In this document: positions 41,672-48,714 of the stretch, one piece after another | Layout: every line of letters starts with the position of its first letter | Numbering within the stretch: the first letter of the stretch is position 1 | NCBI GenBank assembly: GCA_045226335.1 | Contig: JBGVCH010000036.1 | Coordinates: 9,339 to 73,338, forward strand | Length of the DNA: 64,000 nt | Direction: 5' to 3' | Origin: RUG11272 sp045226335 | GTDB lineage: Bacteria > Bacillota > Clostridia > Christensenellales > Aristaeellaceae | Made by a program: the position numbers and the translations under genes | Notes under the pieces: generated by a model | The model's database searches: none | Seen by the model: the letters and a program-made list of their open reading frames with translations, nothing else | What the model was told of the DNA's origin: nothing

Positions 41672-42151
41672 GTGAACGCCACCGTGATCGCCGTGGGCCG
41701 GCTGCGGGAAAAGCCGTACCGCGCCATGGCGGATGAATACCTGAAGCGCCTCTCCCGGTACGGGCGGTACCGGGAGACGGAGCTTCCCGATTTGCCGGAA
41801 CCCGCCAACAGCTCCGACGCCCTGGCGGAGCAGGTGAAGCAGCGGGAGGGGGAGGCCGTTTTGCGGGCCATCCGCCCCGGGGATTACGTCATTGCCCTGA
41901 CCATCCCCGGCAGGTCCTGGGACTCCCCCGGCCTGGCCCGGCACCTGGAAAGCCTGGCCGTGGGCGGCGCGGGGGAGATCGTCTTTGTTATCGGAGGTTC
42001 CCTGGGCCTGTCCGACGCGGTGATCGCCCGGGCGGACGAGGAACTCTCCATGTCCGCCATGACCTTTCCGCACCAGCTGGCCCGGGTCATGCTGCTGGAG
42101 CAGCTGTACCGCTGCGCCCGGATCAATGCCGGAGAGCGCTACCACAAGTAG
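41672..42151 (+). CDS. rlmH: 23S rRNA (pseudouridine1915-N3)-methyltransferase RlmH
   Basis: The 159-residue SPOUT methyltransferase modifies helix 69 of 23S rRNA. It has the N-terminal strand VIAVGRLREKPYRAMADEYLKRLSRY, the SAM knot IVFVIGGSLGLSDAVIARAD and the C-terminal FPHQLARVMLLEQLYRCARINAGERYHK, which is the RlmH hallmark. The start is GTG at 41672, 11 nt after the rubrerythrin stop and without a strong ribosome site. The stop codon is inside the terminator hairpin. Confidence 0.96.
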   Translation: MNATVIAVGRLREKPYRAMADEYLKRLSRYGRYRETELPDLPEPANSSDALAEQVKQREGEAVLRAIRPGDYVIALTIPGRSWDSPGLARHLESLAVGGAGEIVFVIGGSLGLSDAVIARADEELSMSAMTFPHQLARVMLLEQLYRCARINAGERYHK

Positions 42152-42158
42152 CGCTTTT
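42135..42158 (+). terminator. Rho-independent terminator overlapping the rlmH stop
   Basis: AGCGCTAC-CACAA-GTAGCGCT, perfect 8-bp stem, followed by TTTT. The TAG stop is in the 3' arm. Confidence 0.8.
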
Positions 42159-42204
42159 CGCTGTCCGCCTGTCCTGAATGGTTGATCCGGCGCCGTCCGT
42201 GCTA

Positions 42205-42232
42205 TTGAAATCCCCGGTTCCTGCTGTATAAT
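42205..42232 (+). promoter_or_regulatory. Promoter of the BMP-domain fusion gene
   Basis: TTGAAA (42205-42210), 16 nt and TATAAT (42227-42232), followed by GGAAGGAGG. Confidence 0.75.
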
Positions 42233-42263
42233 TGGGCCGTGCCAACGGAAGGAGGTGCACCCA

Positions 42264-44222
42264 ATGTATTCCAAGGAAGCATTAGATCAGTATCATCTCG
42301 CGCAGAAGCGCGGACAGAAATATGTATCGTTCCGGACCGCCAGGGACATGGACCCCTACCCCGCCGTGCTCCAGGAGGTCTTCCCGGAGCTGTCCTCCGC
42401 CGCCCGCTCGGAGCTGGGGGTGCTGGACATTCCCATCGACGCCATCGTGGGCACGGTGGCGGAGGGCCGGAAGAACGCCTTTGCCGGCAATTTCATGCCG
42501 CTGCTGGCGGACAATACCGAGTTTGCCGTCAAGTGGATCTCCCTGTGTGAAGCGCATCTGGAGACGGGGATCACCGACCCCATCGTCTGCTTTGAGTACC
42601 TGGGGCAGTATTACGTGCAGGAGGGCCACAAGCGGGTCAGCGTCCTGAGCAGCTACGACGCCCTGACCGTCCGGGCCCGGGTGACCCGGGTGCTGCCCAT
42701 CCCCTCCGACGATCCCAAAGTCAGGGCCTACGACGAGTTCCTGAAGTTCTACCGCCGCAGCAATGTCAACGTGCTGCGCTATGAGAAGCCCGGCAGCTGG
42801 GACCGGCTGGAGAAGGGCCTGGGCATGGAGCCGGAGCACGTATGGACCGACGTCGACCGGAAGGATTTCATGGCCCTGTACTGGAAGGTCCGGGAGGCCT
42901 GCCAGAGCCGCGTCGCCAGCCAGCTCCCCACCCTCACCGTCAGCGATGTCCTCCTCATGTGCCTGGAGGTCTATCCCTATGACCAGCTGCAGGCCCTGGA
43001 CCGGGAGGAGCTCCGCCGCCGGGTGGACGCCCTGATGCCGGACATGCGCTTTGTGGCCAAGGACGAGCCCAAGGAGGTCTCCACCGAGCCGGAGATCCCT
43101 GAGAAGAGCCTGGTGGGCCGCATCCTGGACAACCTGGCCAAGCCCAGCCTGAACGTGGCGTTCATCCACGTCAACTCGCCGGCGGTCAGCGTCTGGACCC
43201 GGGGCCACGAGGACGGCCGCCTGGCCATGGAGGAGGCCCTGGCCGGCCAGGTCCGGACAAAGGCCTACGTGGTGGGGGAAGAGAGCGCCGACGCCCTGAT
43301 GGAGAAGGCCATCACCCGGGACGGCGCGCAGCTGCTCATCGCCACGGCACCCACCCTGCTGGCGCCCGCCCGGCAGGCCGCCGCCCTGCACCCCAACGTG
43401 AAGGTGCTGGTCTGCGCCCTGTCCGTCCCCTGCGTGGGGGTCCGGACCTATTACAGCCGGATCCACGAGGCGAAGTTTATCTCCGGCGCCATCGCGGGCG
43501 TGCTGTGCGGGAAAGATCCCGTGGGCTACGTGGCCCGGTATCCCATCCTGGGGGTGCCGGCGGCGGTGAACGCCTTTGCCCTGGGCCTGCGGATGACCAA
43601 CCCCGACGCGAAAGTCCTGCTGGAGTGGTCCTGCCTGGGCGGCGATCCGGTAAAGCGGCTGTGGGCCGCCGGCGCCCGGATCATCTCCGGCCACCCCGTG
43701 GCCGCCAGCACCCCCAGCAACATCGCCCCGGGCTGGTCCACCTCCCTGATGTCGGAGAACGGGTCCTTTCTGGCCCTGGCCTCCGACGTGTGGAACTGGG
43801 GCAAGACCTATGAGCAGATCGTCCGCAGCGTGCTGGCCGGGGCCTGGAACAGCGCCTCCGCCCAGGACACGGCGGTGAGCTACTGGTGGGGCATGTCCTC
43901 CGGCGTCATCGACGTGAAGCTGGCGGAGGTCCTGCCGCCCGGCGTGCGGCAGCTGGCGGACATTCTCAAAAGCGGCCTGACAACTGGCGACATCCGGCCC
44001 TTCGCGGGGCCGGTGACGGATCAGAACGGTCTGGAGCGCCTGAAGGCCGGGGAGGACCTCTCTCCCGAGGCCCTGATGCAGATGAACTGGCTCTGCGGCA
44101 GCGTGCTGGGCTCGATCCCCCGGATCGACGACCTGATGCCCTCCGCCCAGGAGACCGCCCGCCTCCTGGCCCTGCCCGAGGACAAGCCCACTCCTGCCCC
44201 GGAACCCGTAAAAACCGAATAA
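42264..44222 (+). CDS. ParB-like N-terminal domain fused to a BMP/Med-type ligand-binding domain, cytosolic
   Basis: The 652-residue protein has no signal peptide. Residues about 45-145 (IPIDAIVGTVAEGRKNAF, FEYLGQYYVQEGHKRVSVLSSY with H122) resemble the ParB/Srx-like nucleotide-binding fold. Residues about 150-275 are helical. Residues about 285-600 match BMP-family (Med/TmpC/PnrA) substrate-binding proteins: LNVAFIHVNSPAVSVWTRGHEDGR, LIATAPTLLAPARQAA, FISGAIAGVLCGKDPVGYV and GARIISGHP. Those normally bind nucleosides outside the membrane. Here the domain would sense a ligand inside the cell, as in a regulator. The ATG at 42264 is nine bases from GGAGG. Function unknown. Confidence 0.7.
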   Translation: MYSKEALDQYHLAQKRGQKYVSFRTARDMDPYPAVLQEVFPELSSAARSELGVLDIPIDAIVGTVAEGRKNAFAGNFMPLLADNTEFAVKWISLCEAHLETGITDPIVCFEYLGQYYVQEGHKRVSVLSSYDALTVRARVTRVLPIPSDDPKVRAYDEFLKFYRRSNVNVLRYEKPGSWDRLEKGLGMEPEHVWTDVDRKDFMALYWKVREACQSRVASQLPTLTVSDVLLMCLEVYPYDQLQALDREELRRRVDALMPDMRFVAKDEPKEVSTEPEIPEKSLVGRILDNLAKPSLNVAFIHVNSPAVSVWTRGHEDGRLAMEEALAGQVRTKAYVVGEESADALMEKAITRDGAQLLIATAPTLLAPARQAAALHPNVKVLVCALSVPCVGVRTYYSRIHEAKFISGAIAGVLCGKDPVGYVARYPILGVPAAVNAFALGLRMTNPDAKVLLEWSCLGGDPVKRLWAAGARIISGHPVAASTPSNIAPGWSTSLMSENGSFLALASDVWNWGKTYEQIVRSVLAGAWNSASAQDTAVSYWWGMSSGVIDVKLAEVLPPGVRQLADILKSGLTTGDIRPFAGPVTDQNGLERLKAGEDLSPEALMQMNWLCGSVLGSIPRIDDLMPSAQETARLLALPEDKPTPAPEPVKTE

Positions 44223-44247
44223 TTCCGCATTCCGAATTCCCAAGGAG

Positions 44248-44868
44248 GTGATCCGCATCAAAATCCTGCTGCTCTCCGACGTGGAGTGCCCCGCGCTCTG
44301 GGATTTCTACCAGCCCGAGCGCGTGGCCGGGATCGATGTGATCGTCTCCTGCGGGGACCTGAAGCGCACCTACCTGGAATTTCTCGTCACCCTCACCGGC
44401 AAGCCCGTCCTGTATGTCCCCGGGAACCACGACACCACCTATGTGAAGGAGCCCCCGGAGGGCTGCGAGAACATCGACGGGCGGGTGGTGACCTGCTGCG
44501 GGCTGCGGTTTCTGGGACTGGGGGGCTGCAAGAAATACTCCGGCGGGGAATACCAGTACACGGAGGAGGAGATGGCCCGGCGCATCGGCAAGCTGCGCAG
44601 GCCCATCAAAAAAGCCGGCGGCGTGGACATCATCGTGACCCACGCCGCCATGACCGGCTACGGTGACGCGGAGGACTATGCCCACCGCGGTTTTGACTGT
44701 TTTCTGGAGCTGGCGGACCGGGTGAAGCCCCTGGCCTTCTGCCATGGACACGTGCACCGCAGCTACAGCTGGAGCATTCCCCGGGTGGTGGACTACCACG
44801 GCATCCCGGTGATCAACGCCTACGAGCGCTATGTGCTGGAGATCCCGGACCGGGACGGGTCGTCCTGA
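44248..44868 (+). CDS. Calcineurin-like metallophosphoesterase
   Basis: The protein (about 203-206 residues) has the metallophosphoesterase motifs ILLLSDVE, DVIVSCGDLK, LYVPGNHDT, IIVTHAAM and FCHGHVHRS, giving a dinuclear metal site; substrates may be nucleotides or phosphodiesters. The first Asp motif is DVE rather than DxH. The start is uncertain: GTG at 44248 overlaps the ribosome site AAGGAGG (44242-44248), whereas ATC at 44257 lies at the ideal 8-nt spacing and would give the family start xKILLLSD; coordinates here use the GTG. Its 3' end overlaps the convergent PP-loop gene by 40 nt. Confidence 0.85.
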   Translation: MIRIKILLLSDVECPALWDFYQPERVAGIDVIVSCGDLKRTYLEFLVTLTGKPVLYVPGNHDTTYVKEPPEGCENIDGRVVTCCGLRFLGLGGCKKYSGGEYQYTEEEMARRIGKLRRPIKKAGGVDIIVTHAAMTGYGDAEDYAHRGFDCFLELADRVKPLAFCHGHVHRSYSWSIPRVVDYHGIPVINAYERYVLEIPDRDGSS

Positions 44869-45665
44869 AACAGCAGGGTTTCGCCGTTCCGCTTCCAGCC
44901 CGGGAACGTATCCGCCTGCAGGTGATGCAGGCTGTCGAAGATCCGCTGATCCACCGGCGGGTCTTTCTCTTTCAGGGACCGGATCCATTCCTTGACTTCC
45001 CGGCGCTTTGAGACGTGCTCGTCCGCCGCGCGCTCCGAAAACCGGCAGGCGCACTGAATGAAGGTCAGGCCGTTGTGTTCCGCCCAGGCGATGATGTCCG
45101 CCTCGCGCACCAGGTACAGCGGGCGGATCAGGCGCATGCCGGGGAAGTTCGAGGCGTCCAGCATGGGCGGCATGGCCTGCAGCTGGGCGCCCCAGCACAT
45201 GGCCATGACGGTGGTCTCGATGACGTCGTCGAAGTGATGCCCCAGGGCGATCTTCCCGCAGTTCAGCGACTGAGCCATCTTGTATAAATGCCCCCGCCGC
45301 ATCCGGGCGCAGAGGAAACAGGGGTTTTTGGCCTGGGCGTCGGCCACGGTGAAGATACTGCTCTCGAACAGGGTGTACGGGATCCCCAGCAGCGCCGCGT
45401 TGTTTTCCACCTGACGCCGGTTTTCCGCGCTGTACCCGGGGTCCATGATGAGGAACCGCAGCGAAAAATCGTCCCGCTCGCGCCGGTACAGCTGCATCAG
45501 CTTGGCCAGCAGCATGGAGTCCTTGCCCCCGGAGATGCACACGGCGACGGCGTCCCCCGGCGCGATGAGGCCGTACCGCTCGATCCCGCGGCAAAAAGGC
45601 TCCCAGATCCGCTCCCGGAAAGGTCCCAGGATGCTGGTTTCTGCCTGCGCGGCGCGATCGTCCAT
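44829..45665 (-). CDS. PP-loop ATPase, TtcA-like tRNA 2-thiolation family
   Basis: The 278-residue protein has the PP-loop AVCISGGKDSMLLAKLMQLY, a CxxC (NPCFLCARMRRGHLY) and GHHFDDVIETTVMAMCWGAQLQAM, characteristic of TtcA/TtuA-type enzymes that thiolate tRNA using an Fe-S cluster. A further cysteine pair occurs in FIQCACRFSE. TtcA makes 2-thiocytidine-32 in tRNA; the precise target here is inferred. The ATG at 45665 is preferred over the GTG pair twelve bases upstream. It is the only minus-strand gene between 35 and 63 kb. Confidence 0.8.
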   Translation of the reverse strand: MDDRAAQAETSILGPFRERIWEPFCRGIERYGLIAPGDAVAVCISGGKDSMLLAKLMQLYRRERDDFSLRFLIMDPGYSAENRRQVENNAALLGIPYTLFESSIFTVADAQAKNPCFLCARMRRGHLYKMAQSLNCGKIALGHHFDDVIETTVMAMCWGAQLQAMPPMLDASNFPGMRLIRPLYLVREADIIAWAEHNGLTFIQCACRFSERAADEHVSKRREVKEWIRSLKEKDPPVDQRIFDSLHHLQADTFPGWKRNGETLLFQDDPSRSGISST

Positions 45666-45806
45666 GTTGGTCACCACCCCTCTGACGGACAGGCGCGTTC
45701 CGTGTGTTTACGGACCGATGATAGCACGATTCGCGGCAAGTTTCAACCGCCGGGAGCGCCCATGTCCGGACAGGCCGCGAACGGCGCGAAGAAGCAAGCA
45801 AAACCA

Positions 45807-45835
45807 TTGTGCTCGTCCGGATTCTGTATTACAAT
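45807..45835 (+). promoter_or_regulatory. Promoter of the GNAT gene
   Basis: TTGTGC (45807-45812), 17 nt and TACAAT (45830-45835), 43 nt before the ATG. Confidence 0.6.
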
Positions 45836-45878
45836 GGGCCTGGAAAACGATGCCCGTCACGGGGCGGACGGAGGGCGT

Positions 45879-46259
45879 ATGGAGTATATTGTGGATGACA
45901 AGAGGCTGAAGGCGCCGGAATTCATCGCGTTTGTCAACGGGGTATGGCCGGGCGAATACGACCCGGACAGAACGCAGGAGGCCCTTTCCAGGACCGTCAA
46001 CATCACCGCTTATGACGGGGACAGGCTTGTGGGCTGCCTGCGGATCCTGACGGACGGCTACTTCTTCGGGACCATCACGGAGCTGCTCGTGCTTCCGGCG
46101 TATCAGCGCAAAGGGATCGGGAGCCGGCTCCTGGGGCTGGCCGGGACCCATACGCCCACCATGCTGTACTTCGGCTCTCAGCCGGGCGCTGAGGCGTTCT
46201 ATGAGAAGAACGGCTGCCGGAAAGGGCTTCCGTCCTACGTCATCGGGAAAAAACGGTGA
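45879..46259 (+). CDS. GNAT family N-acetyltransferase
   Basis: The 126-residue protein is a minimal GNAT domain: ITAYDGDRLVGCLRILTDGYFFGTITELLVLPAYQRKGIGSRLLGL, where QRKGIGS is the acetyl-CoA pyrophosphate loop, and a C-terminal AEAFYEKNGCRKG. It transfers an acetyl group from acetyl-CoA to an amine; the substrate cannot be predicted. GGAGGGCGT precedes the ATG. It is monocistronic by promoter evidence and followed by the ABC-F gene after 130 nt. Confidence 0.88.
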   Translation: MEYIVDDKRLKAPEFIAFVNGVWPGEYDPDRTQEALSRTVNITAYDGDRLVGCLRILTDGYFFGTITELLVLPAYQRKGIGSRLLGLAGTHTPTMLYFGSQPGAEAFYEKNGCRKGLPSYVIGKKR

Positions 46260-46389
46260 AGACCGGCGGATCGGACGGTTGCCGGGCGCGGGTTCCGATT
46301 TCAAATCCTTTTTGTGTTTCATTTATTGTCAAAGTATGGTACAATGCCTTGCGAAATATCCATTCATCGGGCGATGAGAAGGAGCGGCC

Positions 46390-47979
46390 ATGATCACAGT
46401 CAGCAACGTATCCCTTACCTTCGGCGGACAGAAGCTTTTTTCCGGCGCGGACCTGAAGTTCCTGCCCGGGAACTGCTACGGCATCATCGGAGCCAACGGC
46501 GCCGGAAAATCCACCTTCCTGCGGATCCTCTCCGGGGAGCTGGAGCCCACCACCGGCTCGGTGACCATTCCGGCCAACGAGCGCATGTCCGTGCTGCAGC
46601 AGGACCAGTTCAAGTATGACGCCTTCCCCGTGCTGGACACGGTGATCATGGGCAACCAGCACCTCTACGACGTGATGAAGGAGAAGGACGCGCTGTACAT
46701 GAAGCCCGACTTCTCCGACGCGGACGGCGAGCGGGCCGCGGAGCTGGAGGGCGAGTTTGCCGAGATGGACGGCTGGAACGCCGAGAGCGACGCCGCCACT
46801 CTCCTCACCGGCCTGGGGATCCCCGCGGACATGCACTACGCGCAGATGTCCGAGCTCAACGGCCAGGACAAGTTCAAGGTCCTGCTGGCCCAGGCCCTCT
46901 TCGGCCACCCGGACATCCTGCTGCTGGACGAGCCCACCAACAACCTGGACATCCGCAGCGTCAACTGGCTGGAGGATTTCCTGATGGACTTCCCCGGCAC
47001 CCTGATCGTGGTGAGCCACGACCGCTGGTTCCTCAACAACATCTGCACCCACATCGTGGACATCGACTACAACCAGGTCCGGCTCTACGTGGGCAACTAT
47101 GACTTCTGGTACGAGTCCTCCAAGATGATGCAGAGCCTCATGAGCGACCAGAAAAAGCGCCGGGAGGACAAGATCAAGGAGCTGCGCGCCTTCATCCAGC
47201 GCTTCTCCTCCAACAAGTCGAAGGCCAAGCAGGCCACCAGCCGCCGCAAGCTGCTGGACGAGCTGACCCTGGAGCAGATGCCCGCCTCCTCCCGCCGGTA
47301 CCCCTGGGTGGCCTTCACCCCGGACCGGGAGGCCGGCAAGGACATCCTGTCGGTGGACGGCCTCTGCTACGCCCAGGACGGCGTGCAGCTGCTGAAGGAC
47401 GTGTCCTTCATCGTCACCAAGGGCCAGAAGATCGCCCTCGTGGGCAACGAGCAGGCTGCCACGGCCCTGTTCCGCATCCTCATGGAGGAGATCGAGCCCG
47501 ACAGCGGCAGCTTCAAGTGGGGCGTCACCATCTCCCAGAGCTACTTCCCCCACGACAACACCCCCTTCTTCGAGGGCAAGGACATGACCATGCTGGAGTG
47601 GTTCGCCCAGTATTCCCCGGAGCAGCTGGAAACCTACATGCGGGGCTTCCTGGGCCGGATGCTGTTCTCCGGCGACGACGTGTACAAGCCCGTGGGGGTC
47701 CTCTCCGGCGGCGAGAAGGTCCGGTGCATGCTGTCCCGGATGATGCTCTCCGGCGCCAACTTCCTGATCCTGGACCAGCCCACCAACCATCTGGACCTGG
47801 AGAGCATCACCGCCGTGAACAACGGCCTGATCAACTTCCCGGGCAACGTGATGTTCACCTGCCACGACCACCAGTTCATCTCCACGGTGGCCGACCGCAT
47901 CCTGGAGATCCACGACGACGGCACCGTCAGCGACTATTACTGCAACTACGACGAGTATCTGGAGAAGAAGAACGGGTGA
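46390..47979 (+). CDS. ABC-F family protein (YkpA/YbiT-like) with degenerate second ATP site
   Basis: The 529-residue cytosolic protein has two ABC domains and no membrane part, as in ribosome-acting ABC-F proteins. NBD1 has Walker A GANGAGKST (34-42) and Walker B LLLDEPTNNLD; the linker KRREDKIKELRAFIQRFSSNKSKAKQATSRRK joins it to NBD2, with signature LSGGEKVR (438-445). NBD2 lacks a Walker A lysine (GNEQAATALF, 352-361), has Gln463 in place of the catalytic Glu (LDQPTNHLD), and the partner signature in NBD1 is LNGQDK (156-161). One composite site is intact and the other looks inactive. AAGGAG precedes the ATG. Precise role unknown. Confidence 0.9.
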   Translation: MITVSNVSLTFGGQKLFSGADLKFLPGNCYGIIGANGAGKSTFLRILSGELEPTTGSVTIPANERMSVLQQDQFKYDAFPVLDTVIMGNQHLYDVMKEKDALYMKPDFSDADGERAAELEGEFAEMDGWNAESDAATLLTGLGIPADMHYAQMSELNGQDKFKVLLAQALFGHPDILLLDEPTNNLDIRSVNWLEDFLMDFPGTLIVVSHDRWFLNNICTHIVDIDYNQVRLYVGNYDFWYESSKMMQSLMSDQKKRREDKIKELRAFIQRFSSNKSKAKQATSRRKLLDELTLEQMPASSRRYPWVAFTPDREAGKDILSVDGLCYAQDGVQLLKDVSFIVTKGQKIALVGNEQAATALFRILMEEIEPDSGSFKWGVTISQSYFPHDNTPFFEGKDMTMLEWFAQYSPEQLETYMRGFLGRMLFSGDDVYKPVGVLSGGEKVRCMLSRMMLSGANFLILDQPTNHLDLESITAVNNGLINFPGNVMFTCHDHQFISTVADRILEIHDDGTVSDYYCNYDEYLEKKNG

Positions 47980-48012
47980 CGTCCGGGGAATCTGCACGTT
48001 GAGGGTGCCGGG

Positions 48013-48714
48013 ATGAGCTATATTGAATTTGCCCGCGTCTGCAAAGACTACCACACCGGAGAGACCGTGGTCCACGCCGCGGCCGATGTTTCCTTTGGCA
48101 TCGAAAAAGGGGAGCTGTGCGTGGTGCTGGGGCCCAGCGGGGCGGGGAAAACCACGGTGCTGAACCTGCTGGGGGGCATGGACACGGCCACCTCCGGGCG
48201 CATCACGGTGGACGGCAAGGACGTCACCGCCATGAACCGCAAAACCCTGACGGAATACCGCCGGACGGACGTGGGCTTCGTCTTCCAGTTCTACAACCTG
48301 ATGCCCAACCTGACGGCCCTGGAGAACGTGGAGCTGGCCCGGCAGGTGTGCCGCAACGCCCTGGACCCCCGGCAGGTGCTGGAGCAGGTGGGACTGAAGG
48401 ACCGGATGGACAACTTCCCGGCCCAGCTCTCCGGCGGGGAGCAGCAGCGGGTGTCCATCGCCCGGGCCCTGTGCAAGAACCCGGCCCTGCTGCTGTGCGA
48501 CGAGCCCACCGGCGCCCTGGACTCCGCCACCGGCGCCCAGGTGCTGAGCCTGCTCACCCGGGTGGCCCGTGAATTCAGCACCACCGTAGTCATCATCACC
48601 CACAACGCCTCCATCGCCAAGCTGGGGAACCGCGTGATCCGCATGCGCTCCGGCGAGGTGGAAAAGATCAAGACCGAAAAGCATCCCCTGCGGGTGGAGG
48701 AAATCAAATGGTGA
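48013..48714 (+). CDS. ABC transporter ATP-binding protein (MacB/LolD-type)
   Basis: The 233-residue ATPase has Walker A GPSGAGKTT, the Q-loop FVFQFYNLMPNLTALENVELA, signature QLSGGEQQRVSIARAL, Walker B LLLCDEPTGALDSATG and the H-loop IITHN. QLSGGEQQRV and the Leu/Asn-rich Q-loop are typical of MacB/LolD/FtsE-like exporters that work by mechanotransmission. It overlaps the FtsX-type permease gene by 7 nt; the adaptor follows. The three form one export system. Confidence 0.93.
   Translation: MSYIEFARVCKDYHTGETVVHAAADVSFGIEKGELCVVLGPSGAGKTTVLNLLGGMDTATSGRITVDGKDVTAMNRKTLTEYRRTDVGFVFQFYNLMPNLTALENVELARQVCRNALDPRQVLEQVGLKDRMDNFPAQLSGGEQQRVSIARALCKNPALLLCDEPTGALDSATGAQVLSLLTRVAREFSTTVVIITHNASIAKLGNRVIRMRSGEVEKIKTEKHPLRVEEIKW

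Noticed and set aside
46290..46345. Promoter for the ABC-F gene with -10 TACAAT at 46340
   Set aside because: No acceptable -35 at the proper distance; left unannotated.
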